Shown: one piece after another, positions 35,102-44,033 of the stretch | How the letters are laid out: each line of letters begins with the position of its first letter | Position numbering within the stretch: the first letter of the stretch is position 1 | Source: Ruminiclostridium cellulolyticum H10 | GTDB taxonomy: Bacteria > Bacillota > Clostridia > Acetivibrionales > DSM-1351 | Length of the DNA stretch: 64,000 bases | Assembly (NCBI RefSeq): GCF_000022065.1 | Contig: NC_011898.1 | Coordinates: 2,224,501 to 2,288,500 of the forward strand | Direction of reading: 5' to 3' | Translations under genes and position numbers: made by a program | The notes under the pieces: generated by a model | The model's database searches: none | Told to the model about the DNA's origin: nothing | The model's input: the letters and a program-made list of their open reading frames with translations, nothing else

Positions 35102-35986
35102 TTATCTGTCCCTTACAGTCAATGATAATGCAAGTTCTTTCATAAACTGTCCCTTATCGCCGAAGGCATCCAGACAGGAAATACCTTCTTGAGTTACTGT
35201 TTGCAGTAGCTTTTTGGATTCTTCAAGTCCATACATGGTTACATAAGTTGATTTATGGCATGAAGAATCATTACCCGGGTTCTTACCCATGTTTTCAACG
35301 GTTCCTTCGATGTCCAGGATATCGTCCTTTATCTGAAAAGCTAATCCCAAATTTGCAGCATATCCTGACAAAAGCTCAAATTCCTTTTTATCGGCACCGC
35401 ATATTACTGCCGCAGCTTCCACCGGGGCTTTTATCAACGCACCTGTTTTTAGTCTGTGCATTGTTTTGAGTCTATCACTTTCAATGGTTTTTTCTTCTGA
35501 TTGAAGATCAATTACCTGACCTCCAACCATCCCTAATGCCCCTGCATACTTCGCGACTATTCCGGCAGCCCGCATTTTTTCAATATTCCTTGATTCAACC
35601 GCATCATTAATCATTATCTCATAAGCCATATTCAATAATCCATCTCCGGCAAGTATTGCCATGGCTTCTCCGAATACCTTATGGTTCGTCAGCTTACCCC
35701 TTCTATAATCATCATTATCCATAGCCGGCAAATCATCATGTATCAGTGAATATGTATGGATCATTTCAATCGCACAGCCAAAATTAATTACTTCATCAAA
35801 AGGCTTATCAAACATTTCAGCAACAGCAAGTGCCAATACAGGCCTCAATCTCTTGCCTCCGGCTAAAAGACTGTAGGACATTGCTTGCTCTATATCAAGA
35901 CAGTATTCGTCTACTTCCGGAATAATATTATGAAGCCTCTCTTCAATCATATTCACATATATATTGTTTTTTTCCTTAAAATTCAT
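35102..35986 (-). CDS. ispA: Polyprenyl synthetase (farnesyl/geranylgeranyl diphosphate synthase)
   Basis: A 294-aa trans-prenyltransferase condensing IPP with allylic diphosphates. The first aspartate-rich motif is in LIHDDLPAMDNDDYRRG (about residues 82-98) and the second in FQIKDDILDIEG (about 222-233). It is within the size range for short-chain FPP synthases. CGGAGGGAAAT precedes the ATG. It is 14 nt downstream of xseB, as in most Firmicutes, and precedes the OLE RNA. Confidence 0.94.
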   Translation of the reverse strand: MNFKEKNNIYVNMIEERLHNIIPEVDEYCLDIEQAMSYSLLAGGKRLRPVLALAVAEMFDKPFDEVINFGCAIEMIHTYSLIHDDLPAMDNDDYRRGKLTNHKVFGEAMAILAGDGLLNMAYEIMINDAVESRNIEKMRAAGIVAKYAGALGMVGGQVIDLQSEEKTIESDRLKTMHRLKTGALIKAPVEAAAVICGADKKEFELLSGYAANLGLAFQIKDDILDIEGTVENMGKNPGNDSSCHKSTYVTMYGLEESKKLLQTVTQEGISCLDAFGDKGQFMKELALSLTVRDR

Positions 35987-36000
35987 ATTTCCCTCCGAAT

Positions 36001-36237
36001 TCAGATGTTAAAATCCTTTTCTTCAAAATTATCCTCTTCATCCTTGATTAGCATTGTTATTTGCTTCTCCGCTTCATCAAGCCTGGCAGCACAATACCTT
36101 GAAAGCTCTATTCCCTGCTGGAAGCTGGTAATGGACTCCTCAAGTGTAGCTTCACCCTTTTCAAGCTTCAATACAATTTGCTCAAGTTCCGCTATAGCCT
36201 CTTCAAAGCTTTTTTCAATTTTAACAGTTTTACTCAT
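36001..36237 (-). CDS. xseB: Exodeoxyribonuclease VII small subunit
   Basis: A 78-aa helical protein with the XseB core SFEEAIAELEQIVLKLEKGE and the repeat-like SFQQGIELSRYCAARLDEAE. It forms a complex with several copies per XseA for single-strand DNA degradation. The ATG overlaps the 3' end of xseA by 8 nt, giving coupled translation. An acidic tail (EEDNFEEKDFNI) is present. Confidence 0.95.
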   Translation of the reverse strand: MSKTVKIEKSFEEAIAELEQIVLKLEKGEATLEESITSFQQGIELSRYCAARLDEAEKQITMLIKDEEDNFEEKDFNI

Positions 36238-37444
36238 AAATTTTTCCCTCTCTTACAGATATTACGTCACATTCTGCTAATCCGTCATTCATCAATATTT
36301 CCAACTTATCTCCTATGTTAATCTGTTTTACGTTATTTACTACATAGCCTTGAGGATTTTTTACAAGACTATACCCACGTTCTAATATTTTCAAAGGACT
36401 CAAGGCATCTAACTTACCTGCAAGCATACCAAATTGAGATTTCTTGTCTTTTATAATTGTTTGGTTCTCTCTGACCATACTTTTAGTTAAATTGTCAAGT
36501 GTCTGTCTTTGCTGGTTTACCCTGTCATAGGGCTGTGCAAAAAATGGCCTTGCATTTAATTTTTGCAGCTGGTTCTTCAACGTTGTCACTTTTTTTGCAA
36601 GAGAACTTTTCATTCTCATGTTGTAGCTTTCCAATTTATACAAAAGAACCTCCATGTCAGGAACTGCAAGTTCAGCTGCTGCTGAAGGAGTCGGTGCCCG
36701 CATATCCGATACAAAGTCACATATAGTAAAGTCTGTTTCGTGTCCAACGGCAGATATAACAGGAATATTTGATGCATATATGCTCCTGGCAACAATTTCC
36801 TCATTGAATGCCCACAGCTCTTCCAAAGAGCCGCCACCTCTTGCTACAATAATTACATCAACCTTGTTCTGCTCATTAAGACACTTTATTGCTTCCGCTA
36901 TCTGTCCTGCAGCCTGTTGACCCTGAACAGCTACAGGATACAATACCAGCTTCATTTTGCTGTTTCTCCTGTAGGTAACATTTATGATATCCCTTATAAC
37001 CGCACCTGTGGATGAGGTAACAACGCCGATACTTCCGGGCAGTACAGGTATCTTTTTCTTGTTTTCCGGGTCAAAAAGGCCCTCCCGCTGGAGTTTCTCT
37101 TTCAACTGTTCAAATGCAATATGGAGAGCCCCCACTCCATCGGGCTGCATACTGCTTGCATACAGCTGATACTGCCCGTCTCTTTCAAAAACTGAAATAT
37201 AACCAGAAACTATCACCTTCATGCCATTTTCTGGAGAGAACCTCAATGAAACCGCCTGTGATCTGAACATAACGCATTTGAGCAGGCTGTTTTTGTCCTT
37301 TATTGTAAAATACATATGACCTGTATAATGGTGCTTGAAGTTGGATATTTCACCCCGAATGGACACATCCGATAGTATTATGTCATTTGATACAAGCTGC
37401 TTTATATAATTATTTATGTCCGAAACCGAATAAACTCTGTTCAT
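36230..37444 (-). CDS. xseA: Exodeoxyribonuclease VII large subunit
   Basis: A 404-aa nuclease subunit. An N-terminal OB-fold is followed by the catalytic domain with VARGGGSLEELWAFNEE (about residues 201-217) and GHETDFTICDFVSD. A coiled-coil arm (about 260-345) then leads to a C-terminal beta segment ending ERGYSLVKNPQG and beyond. It is near the usual 400-450 aa. It lies between nusB and xseB. Confidence 0.95.
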   Translation of the reverse strand: MNRVYSVSDINNYIKQLVSNDIILSDVSIRGEISNFKHHYTGHMYFTIKDKNSLLKCVMFRSQAVSLRFSPENGMKVIVSGYISVFERDGQYQLYASSMQPDGVGALHIAFEQLKEKLQREGLFDPENKKKIPVLPGSIGVVTSSTGAVIRDIINVTYRRNSKMKLVLYPVAVQGQQAAGQIAEAIKCLNEQNKVDVIIVARGGGSLEELWAFNEEIVARSIYASNIPVISAVGHETDFTICDFVSDMRAPTPSAAAELAVPDMEVLLYKLESYNMRMKSSLAKKVTTLKNQLQKLNARPFFAQPYDRVNQQRQTLDNLTKSMVRENQTIIKDKKSQFGMLAGKLDALSPLKILERGYSLVKNPQGYVVNNVKQINIGDKLEILMNDGLAECDVISVREGKIYE

Positions 37445-37514
37445 TATTTATAAACTCCTATATTTCAAAAAAGGATAATGCAAAAATGTATCACATTACC
37501 CTTAAAATCTTCTA

Positions 37515-37952
37515 TTATTGAGAATCAACTTCATTTGCCGACGTTTCTTGGGGCAAATCACCTTTTGATACTTTTGCCAAAAGGCCATTTACAAATGCTC
37601 CCGCATCTTCATTGCTGTACTTTTTCGCTAATTCAACAGCCTCATTTACTGAAACACTAAATGGAATATCGTCCCTGTACAATATCTCGTAAATTCCTAT
37701 TCTTAAAACTGATAAATCTATTTTAGATAAACGATTTATTTTCCAGCCAGTAGCTTTTTTTTCTATTATACCGTCTAAAACCGGCGTTTTTTCGTATACT
37801 CCATCAACGATTCCTTTAATATATTCCCTATCGTTTTTAGTTAAACTCTCGTCCTCCAGGGCCATGTTAATTTGTTCGTCTCTGTCAGTTTTCTGTATTT
37901 CCAATTGATACAACAGCTTCATCGCAGTTTCCCTGGATGCACGGCGTCCCAT
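37515..37952 (-). CDS. nusB: Transcription antitermination protein NusB
   Basis: A 145-aa all-helical RNA-binding protein that with NusE binds boxA of rRNA operons. The start MGRRASRETAMKLLYQLEIQ and the C-terminal ELAKKYSNEDAGAFVNGLLA are hallmarks. AAGGAGGAATATTA precedes the ATG. It starts the nusB-xseA-xseB-ispA segment downstream of the DUF2273 gene. Confidence 0.95.
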   Translation of the reverse strand: MGRRASRETAMKLLYQLEIQKTDRDEQINMALEDESLTKNDREYIKGIVDGVYEKTPVLDGIIEKKATGWKINRLSKIDLSVLRIGIYEILYRDDIPFSVSVNEAVELAKKYSNEDAGAFVNGLLAKVSKGDLPQETSANEVDSQ

Positions 37953-37979
37953 TAATATTCCTCCTTAAGTTAAATCTGT

Positions 37980-38210
37980 TTATCTGTATGTACCAGGCGG
38001 CAATATCCTGTCAAGAAGATTTTTGATATAGTCTTTGTCCTGGTACAATTTTTTTCCTATATAGAATCCAAATACAACACACAATACTATAAACAACGCT
38101 TTTAACAATCCAAGAATCAATACAATGACTGCAATTACAAAACCAATTGCAGCACCAAGTATTTCACCCTTATGCTGATTGTAAAAATCGGTTAATACCT
38201 GTTTATTCAT
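37980..38210 (-). CDS. DUF2273 small membrane protein
   Basis: A 76-aa protein with one long hydrophobic stretch (about residues 16-50) broken by a Leu-Gly turn, likely two helices, and a basic C-terminus (LLDRILPPGTYR). DUF2273 proteins appear between AmaP and NusB genes throughout Firmicutes and are thought to belong to the Asp23 membrane complex. GGAGGTGTTACC precedes the ATG. Direct function is unknown. Confidence 0.88.
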   Translation of the reverse strand: MNKQVLTDFYNQHKGEILGAAIGFVIAVIVLILGLLKALFIVLCVVFGFYIGKKLYQDKDYIKNLLDRILPPGTYR

Positions 38211-38227
38211 GGTAACACCTCCAATTT

Positions 38228-38779
38228 CTACTCAACTCTTGAGGATTTGTAGCCAGTGAAAATGCTCTCAACTAAAACTCTGACACTATCAACCTGCACT
38301 CCTGTACAATCCTCAACTGCTGATTTTACCTTTTGCTGCATATCTTCAGAAAGAAGCGGAATGTTTATGTCAGGAAGAACAATTGCTTTCACGGTAATGC
38401 TTACACTTTCGCCTACTTTTGTAACAAATGCCTTGGAATCACGAATTCCATTCAGCTTTCTTGATGTAGCTAATGCAATGTTCTCAATTGAGTTTAAAGT
38501 AATCCTTATATCGCCGTTTTTATTGTATTTTGTTATAGCTTTTTTATCTCCTTCAGGCTTAAAACCTGAGAGAAGAAATGTCAAACTCAAACAGAAAAAT
38601 ATTGAAGAAACAATGAACATTATAATAGATGGATTCCGATATCCTAGTACATCGTTATATAAGTATGTATAAGCCTGTGACAATATGTCTGACTTAATTG
38701 TTACAAGCATTGCAAACATAGATGCAATTGTCAGAAAAAATGCATAGATAGCTAATAGTACACGCAGAATTATGTTCAT
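38228..38779 (-). CDS. amaP: Alkaline shock membrane anchor protein AmaP
   Basis: A 183-aa protein with two transmembrane helices (about residues 4-28 and 50-72). It continues into an Asp23-like cytoplasmic domain containing GDIRITLNSIENIALATSR and an SITVKAIVLPDINIPLLSE segment. AmaP anchors Asp23 to the membrane. ATG 38779 with GAGGTGAAGTTAAT is chosen; an ATG/TTG 11 codons upstream lacks an RBS. Its neighbours asp23 and DUF2273 complete the module. Confidence 0.9.
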   Translation of the reverse strand: MNIILRVLLAIYAFFLTIASMFAMLVTIKSDILSQAYTYLYNDVLGYRNPSIIMFIVSSIFFCLSLTFLLSGFKPEGDKKAITKYNKNGDIRITLNSIENIALATSRKLNGIRDSKAFVTKVGESVSITVKAIVLPDINIPLLSEDMQQKVKSAVEDCTGVQVDSVRVLVESIFTGYKSSRVE

Positions 38780-38872
38780 ATTAACTTCACCTCTATTCTT
38801 ATATTTTAACAAACAATACCATAAATTCGGTAATCAATTTCATTATATTTCAATTTTTTATAAAAATCAAAC

Positions 38873-38907
38873 GTATATGAGAATGTTTGGACATCATTCT
38901 CATATAC
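38873..38907. repeat. Long inverted repeat between asp23 and amaP
   Basis: GTATATGAGAATG-TTTGGACAT-CATTCTCATATAC: perfect 13-bp arms with a 9-nt loop. T-rich flank on the minus strand suggests a partial terminator or RNA-stability hairpin between the two genes. Confidence 0.7.
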
Positions 38908-38942
38908 TTTTATTTATTTCCAATAACATTGATATTGATACC

Positions 38943-39326
38943 TTACTTAGTTTCGGAATCCTTTTTTATCTCCTTGTCGAAGTTAACTCCCTGAATGTGA
39001 ATATTAACCTCTACAACATTAAGTCCCGTCATATTCTGCACCGAATTTTTCACCTTGTCCTGTATATCCCATGCTACTTCGGGTATTCTTGCACCGAATT
39101 CAACTATTATATATAAATCTATAGCTGCCTCTTTTTCTCCGACTTCAACTTTTACTCCTTTTGAAAGGTTCTTCCTCCCAAGAATCTCGGCAATGCCTCC
39201 TGCTATACCACCACTCATTCCCGCTACTCCCGGGACATCAGTCGCGGCAATTCCGGCAATAATGGCAACAACTTCTTCAGATATTTTTACCGAACCATAG
39301 TCACCAATTATGTTATTTTCTTCCAT
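38943..39326 (-). CDS. Asp23/Gls24 family envelope stress protein
   Basis: A 127-aa soluble protein with the Asp23 domain: YGSVKISEEVVAIIAGIAA near residue 9-27, VSGMSGG-type GVAGMSGGIAGGIAEILG, and IVEFGARIPEVAWDIQDKV near residue 72-90. Asp23 is abundant, binds the membrane through AmaP and is linked to cell-wall stress. GGAGGTATATT precedes the ATG. It is first gene of the amaP-DUF2273-nusB-xse-ispA-OLE-oapA-dxs series. Confidence 0.92.
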   Translation of the reverse strand: MEENNIIGDYGSVKISEEVVAIIAGIAATDVPGVAGMSGGIAGGIAEILGRKNLSKGVKVEVGEKEAAIDLYIIVEFGARIPEVAWDIQDKVKNSVQNMTGLNVVEVNIHIQGVNFDKEIKKDSETK

Positions 39327-39502
39327 AATATACCTCCATCTTCTGATATCAGTCAGGCAAAATTACCATTTCTAAGGATAACAGCTTGTAAAATTATATC
39401 ACTTCAATCCCTAATTATCAATCCATACTAGTATTTTAAATAAGTACAGTTTCTAATCATTGCAATTATATAATATTTAATTGTCCCGACAATTATTAAA
39501 AA

Positions 39503-39533
39503 ACAAAAAGGCTATCTTTTTCAAGATAACCTG
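39503..39533 (-). terminator. Terminator of the spoIIIA operon
   Basis: AGG(T)TATCTT-GAAA-AAGATA(G)CCTTTTT on the minus strand, 30 nt past the spoIIIAH stop. Confidence 0.85.
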
Positions 39534-39566
39534 GTTTAGCAGCTTTATTTTTTAAAATTTTAAGAA

Positions 39567-40148
39567 TCAGAACATATTCTTGATTATAATCTTATCAAAA
39601 GGAATATTTCCCTGTCTTGCCACAATGTCAGCTATTTTAGCCCAATCAGCCTTGGATATAGCGGGAGCTTTAACAACAACATCTACACTCCCATCATCAG
39701 AAAATAATGCAACTACATCATTAAAACCCTTTTCTTTGATAAGTGTTTCAATATTGGCTTCCTTCTGAGACCTTTCAACTATTTTCATCATTTTTTCATA
39801 AGCTTTGGATTTTACATCCTTGCTAGCCATACCGTCTTCATAGATACCTTTCATGGTTTCAATGTCCTTGTCTCTTGTAACATCCCTATCCATTTTTGCC
39901 TGGGCGAAAAAATTGTTTGCTTCCTTTGAGGCCGTTGCTGCTTTCTCTTCATTCCCAGCAACCGCAGTATTAATGTTTTCCTTGTCTGAGGCATCCTGAT
40001 TATCAACATATACTGCATCGCCAATTTGAGCGGAGTCATCTTCGCTATATTGTGAAGTTTTGTTGTAGTTGTACTGCAGGTATCCTGCGATAACCAGCAT
40101 TAATACAAGGGAAAGTACAATTATTTGTTTTCTTTTTAAAAAATTCAT
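39567..40148 (-). CDS. spoIIIAH: Stage III sporulation protein AH
   Basis: A 193-aa protein with an N-terminal transmembrane helix (about residues 7-24), a charged linker and a C-terminal YscJ/FliF-like ring-building domain (about 105-193). It forms the mother-cell ring that meets SpoIIQ of the forespore across the engulfing membranes. The helical segment EANNFFAQAKMDRDVTRDKD is typical. It is last in the eight-gene operon. No spoIIQ is in the window. Confidence 0.94.
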   Translation of the reverse strand: MNFLKRKQIIVLSLVLMLVIAGYLQYNYNKTSQYSEDDSAQIGDAVYVDNQDASDKENINTAVAGNEEKAATASKEANNFFAQAKMDRDVTRDKDIETMKGIYEDGMASKDVKSKAYEKMMKIVERSQKEANIETLIKEKGFNDVVALFSDDGSVDVVVKAPAISKADWAKIADIVARQGNIPFDKIIIKNMF

Positions 40149-40274
40149 TACATAGACCCTCCTAACAATCTTTTAGTTTATTGTTTCTCCTTGGCTTTTC
40201 ACCTAAAGGATTATTGCTCATCCCACAAATTATGTATATTCATGTGAATTTAAGTTTATTTCTATTTTTTAAAA

Positions 40275-40895
40275 TTAGTTTTTATTTCTCTCAAAGACCT
40301 GTATTTTGTGAGAAGCTACTTCAAAAAGTGCTTCAGTAGCTTTTGCCAAACTACTTCTGACCTCTGCATCTTTGGCACCGTCTGCAACTATAACAACACC
40401 CTTTACTTTTGGAAGCAGTTCCTTTGTTATGTATGGTTTTTTTACTCCGTCGCTTTCTTCAAAAATAATATTATTTTCCCTGTCCGCCTGTTTAACTGAC
40501 CTTGTACCTCCTTCCTTGTCTTTCTCCTGTGTGTCGCTTGTACTGTTTTTCGTGTTATAAACTGGCACAGATTCACTACCTGAATAAAAAGTCACCATAA
40601 CACTAACCTTGCCTGCTCCCTTGATTTGAGACAGGATAGCTTCCAGACTTTTTTCCAGTTCATCCTTTGTTTCACCTTCCTTCCGGCTTAATGTTTCCAC
40701 AGCCTCTGTCCCGTTTTCGGTCTGAGGGGGCACCTTTTCCTCATTCTTGTCTGTGCCTTGAAAAAATACGCTGCCTGCAATGAGTAAAATTATTCCTATT
40801 ATTGCCACTATTACCGTATTTTGAATTACCTTTTTACTCCCATCAGCAGTTATTTTCTTTTTCAAATTCGCTATAAGGTTACTAAATTTATACAT
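40275..40895 (-). CDS. spoIIIAG: Stage III sporulation protein AG
   Basis: A 206-aa protein: one helix near residues 25-45, a Glu-rich linker, then a ring-building domain with LEAILSQIKGAGKVSVMVTF (about 85-104) and the C-terminal VVIVADGAKDAEVRSSLAKA. It forms the large ring of the feeding-tube channel. GGAGGGAATATAA precedes the ATG. A 126-nt gap separates it from spoIIIAH, longer than elsewhere in the operon and without a visible terminator. Confidence 0.94.
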   Translation of the reverse strand: MYKFSNLIANLKKKITADGSKKVIQNTVIVAIIGIILLIAGSVFFQGTDKNEEKVPPQTENGTEAVETLSRKEGETKDELEKSLEAILSQIKGAGKVSVMVTFYSGSESVPVYNTKNSTSDTQEKDKEGGTRSVKQADRENNIIFEESDGVKKPYITKELLPKVKGVVIVADGAKDAEVRSSLAKATEALFEVASHKIQVFERNKN

Positions 40896-40950
40896 TTATA
40901 TTCCCTCCTGCACCTTTTATTCCGAAAATTTAAGGGTTATCCGAAATAAA

Positions 40951-41592
40951 TTAATTTACGGTAACAATAATGTTGTCTTTATGAATTTCAAAGGATTTAT
41001 TAATGGTCTGCTTTACTTGTTCAGTGATTTTTTTATTTTCATTATCTGTGGGTCCTTCAACTTTCTTTTTACTTTTTCCATTTACAAAGGGTAATGAAAT
41101 ATCAATCTTTTTAACAGGTATTACGGAATTTATTCTTACACTGTCAGACTGTTTTTTCCCTCGTTTTATCTGCAAATTTACCCTGGTTATTTCACCGAAT
41201 TTATTCGAAGAGTAGTCCTCGTTGATTTCAATATCCGCTTTTGCTTGTGATACTCCTTCAACTTTCTGAGCCTGTTCCTGTATACTGGTGATTACTTTTT
41301 TCTTGTATACCTGGGATACCTGTTTCATCTGCTTGTCCTTTAAGAGTCTGCTGCTGGCTTCTAATTCATTTTTATCGATATACATGCTATCTGATATAAC
41401 ATTCTGTCCGAGGTTGAAATTTTTATTCTTAAGGGCTAAAAACGGGTTTATTACAGCAATAAGTAATATGAACCCTGCTATAAGACTTATAATTTTTTTT
41501 ATTTTTCCTGAGGGCATTATTATTTCAAATAAAACAAGAATGATTGTTATTGTTACAATATTGATAATCCAGCTTTTCAAAAAATCAAGCAT
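40951..41592 (-). CDS. spoIIIAF: Stage III sporulation protein AF
   Basis: A 213-aa protein with two N-terminal helices (about residues 7-25 and 33-50) and a soluble C-terminal domain with Lys-rich linker (VNGKSKKKVEGPTDNENKK) and a terminal INKSFEIHKDNIIVTV strand. It is a ring-forming component of the SpoIIIA channel. GAGGAGGGTTTTTTA precedes the ATG; it starts 14 nt after spoIIIAE. Confidence 0.93.
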   Translation of the reverse strand: MLDFLKSWIINIVTITIILVLFEIIMPSGKIKKIISLIAGFILLIAVINPFLALKNKNFNLGQNVISDSMYIDKNELEASSRLLKDKQMKQVSQVYKKKVITSIQEQAQKVEGVSQAKADIEINEDYSSNKFGEITRVNLQIKRGKKQSDSVRINSVIPVKKIDISLPFVNGKSKKKVEGPTDNENKKITEQVKQTINKSFEIHKDNIIVTVN

Positions 41593-41606
41593 TAAAAAAC
41601 CCTCCT

Positions 41607-42803
41607 CTACCTTATTGCTGCCGACATGTTTGAGGTACTTATTACAATTGTTATGGCTATAAGAAACATTACTGCTACAGCGGCTGTTACTCCCAAGATG
41701 TATGTTAATGAGCCTGACATGTCATTAAGACAGTTTGTGATCTTCTTATCTGATATTGGCTCTACAAATGCACAGGCCAGCTTGTACAACACAACCATGG
41801 CAAGGATTTTCAAAAGAGGTGCAAGACAGATTATGAGAATTCCTATCATTGCTATAAGTCCTGATGCATTTTTTATTACAAGAGTACAGCCTACAACCGT
41901 ATCTGCTGCATCTGCCAGATACTTTCCCACAACCGGAATAAAGGTTCCAAGTGCGAATTTTGCTGTTTTGCTTGTTACACCATCTACAACCGCACCCATT
42001 GACCCCTGTATTGATACTATTGCTATAAATATTGTCAGGATAAACCCCAGTCCCCAGGTACAGATTTGTTTCATAAATCCTGCCAGCTTGGTCAATTGAA
42101 TCTTATCGGAAATATTGTTTACGATGTTCAGAATAGTCACAATGAAAATCAAAGGGATGAAAAAATTTTTAATTACTGTAGCACCTATTTCAATCAGCAT
42201 TACAAGTACCGGTTGGAAAACACCTGCCGAAGATATACTTCCTGATGTGGCAAGAAGCGTTATTAGCAGAGGTATAATGGAATGCATGAACGACACCATA
42301 TTATCGATAATTTCCATACACATTTTCATAGCCATACTGAAGCTTACCATTAATACCGAAACCAATACTATGTAGCATACAAAAAATGCCATTTCGCCTA
42401 CACTTTCACTAAGAAAAGAATTTTGAAGATTTTTAAGAATTGCACATATGATACAAAGTACTATTATCTTTATTAATATGTCTGCGTTTAAAAAAACTTC
42501 TTTAAGAAGATATTTTATTAATCCATTAATTACTCCTGAAAAGCTGAAATTCAAGTTCCCTTTTGCCGCATCAGAAACAATTTTTCCGGGGTCGAAGTCT
42601 GGAAAGAGTTCTTGCGAATCCCCCGTATAATACTTCCTTACGCTGTCGCTTATTCCTGAACTATCCTTGAGCTGATCGTCAAGAATCTGTTCATTTCCCG
42701 TACTGCTGCCAGTATTTTGCCTAATTGTTTCTGCGTGAACATGTAGCGGGAAGAAAACTGTTATAATCAATAAAACTGTAAAAACAAGTTTTTGTAATTT
42801 CAT
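41607..42803 (-). CDS. spoIIIAE: Stage III sporulation protein AE
   Basis: A 398-aa polytopic protein with a signal peptide (cleavage after HVHA, about residue 24) and about eight transmembrane helices. Family signatures include SFMHSIIPLLITLLATSGS and KFALGTFIPVVGKYLADAAD. It resembles permease components of export systems and is thought to be the transmembrane core of the channel. GGAGGAAATATACCA precedes the ATG. Confidence 0.95.
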   Translation of the reverse strand: MKLQKLVFTVLLIITVFFPLHVHAETIRQNTGSSTGNEQILDDQLKDSSGISDSVRKYYTGDSQELFPDFDPGKIVSDAAKGNLNFSFSGVINGLIKYLLKEVFLNADILIKIIVLCIICAILKNLQNSFLSESVGEMAFFVCYIVLVSVLMVSFSMAMKMCMEIIDNMVSFMHSIIPLLITLLATSGSISSAGVFQPVLVMLIEIGATVIKNFFIPLIFIVTILNIVNNISDKIQLTKLAGFMKQICTWGLGFILTIFIAIVSIQGSMGAVVDGVTSKTAKFALGTFIPVVGKYLADAADTVVGCTLVIKNASGLIAMIGILIICLAPLLKILAMVVLYKLACAFVEPISDKKITNCLNDMSGSLTYILGVTAAVAVMFLIAITIVISTSNMSAAIR

Positions 42804-42864
42804 TGGTATATTTCCTCCAAGGCTGAAAATAGCCGTTAAACGTGATGTATATCGGGATACCTTG

Positions 42865-43251
42865 CTATGGCATCAGCTTTACTACCAGGTCTAGGAGTGA
42901 TGTTATTATTGGTACTGCCAGAACCACTATGGTAACCTTACCTGCAAGTTCTATTTTGGATGCAATTGACGATTCTCCGGCATCTTTACAAACCTCTGCT
43001 CCAAACTCTGAAATATATGCTATTCCAACTATTTTAAGCAAAATTGAAATATATTCAGAGTCTATGTCTGCCTTCTGGCTGAAGGTTTTTATAAAATCTA
43101 TCACTGCGGAAAGCTTTACTACTACAAGCATAAATATTAGAATCCCGGTAATAAGGCTTACCTGCAAAGCAAGCTCCGGTTTCTGTGCCTTTATAACAGA
43201 CGAAAGTGCTACCGCAACTATACCAATACAAACAATCTGAAGTATATCCAT
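42865..43251 (-). CDS. spoIIIAD: Stage III sporulation protein AD
   Basis: A 128-aa protein of four hydrophobic segments, with LLKIVGIAYISEFGAEVCKD near residue 72-91 and the related SSIASKIELAGKVTIVVLA. SpoIIIAC and AD are homologous membrane proteins of the export channel. It starts 35 nt after spoIIIAC; the nearest RBS is GAGGGTAC at 11 nt. Confidence 0.94.
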   Translation of the reverse strand: MDILQIVCIGIVAVALSSVIKAQKPELALQVSLITGILIFMLVVVKLSAVIDFIKTFSQKADIDSEYISILLKIVGIAYISEFGAEVCKDAGESSIASKIELAGKVTIVVLAVPIITSLLDLVVKLMP

Positions 43252-43286
43252 ATCATATGTACCCTCATATCCCTAATGCTTTTGTG

Positions 43287-43481
43287 TTAAAACTGGAACA
43301 TGGTCTTAACAGCTTCAAAAAGACCTGCAATTTGTTTTGATACCATTAAAAGGACTACTACAATTCCTGCAAGGGTAGTCATCATAGCCTGTTCTTCTCT
43401 TCCAGACCTGATTAAAACCTGATTTAATACCGAAACTAATATGCCTATTGCTGCAATTTTAAATATGAGATCCACTTCCAT
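43287..43481 (-). CDS. spoIIIAC: Stage III sporulation protein AC
   Basis: A 64-aa protein of two helices joined by RSGREEQ, with FKIAAIGILVSVLNQVLIRS at the N-terminus, the standard SpoIIIAC form. AGGAGTGAAGTTTA precedes the ATG. It lies 20 nt after spoIIIAB. Confidence 0.95.
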   Translation of the reverse strand: MEVDLIFKIAAIGILVSVLNQVLIRSGREEQAMMTTLAGIVVVLLMVSKQIAGLFEAVKTMFQF

Positions 43482-43501
43482 TAAACTTCACTCCTTTGTG
43501 C

Positions 43502-44020
43502 CTAAAATAATACGACTACTATTGCCAGTCCGCTTAAGACCCCAAGGCTTTTGTACATTTTTTCATTTTTTTGTCTCATTTGCTCTGCTTTCATTTCCTG
43601 AAGCTTCAATTGAGATGAGACAAGATTTATATTATTGATCTGCCCTTCCAGGTCTGAACTTCCAAGCATTTTACCAAAGGTAATCAAAATGCCCTTATCT
43701 TCCTTATTTAAGCCCAGCTTTGAGTAAGTATTCTCCACAGCCTTTTCCCATGCTGTATCCGCCGTTATTCCGGGCAAGGAGAGGTTTTCGGCCGCTTCCT
43801 TGAAGATTAGGGAGGCATCAGTTTTGGAGCTTGTATATATTCTTTCAAAGGATTGTGCCAACAAATTTGACAAATAGCTTATCTCATTCTCTAACATTTG
43901 TAGTAAAACTTGAAGCTCTCTTAATACTTTAGGCCTCTTTGAGCAGTCTGCTGCCAGAGAAAAGCCAATAAGACTGGTAGCACATATAAGGAGTACTGAA
44001 CCGATAATTTTTATAATCAT
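43502..44020 (-). CDS. spoIIIAB: Stage III sporulation protein AB
   Basis: A 172-aa protein with N-terminal and C-terminal helices and a central helical region related to type II secretion GspF. LRELQVLLQMLENEISYLSN and FGKMLGSSDLEGQINNINL are conserved patches. It couples the SpoIIIAA ATPase to the membrane. GAAGGGAGCAAAGAA precedes the ATG. Confidence 0.95.
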   Translation of the reverse strand: MIIKIIGSVLLICATSLIGFSLAADCSKRPKVLRELQVLLQMLENEISYLSNLLAQSFERIYTSSKTDASLIFKEAAENLSLPGITADTAWEKAVENTYSKLGLNKEDKGILITFGKMLGSSDLEGQINNINLVSSQLKLQEMKAEQMRQKNEKMYKSLGVLSGLAIVVVLF

Positions 44021-44033
44021 TTCTTTGCTCCCT

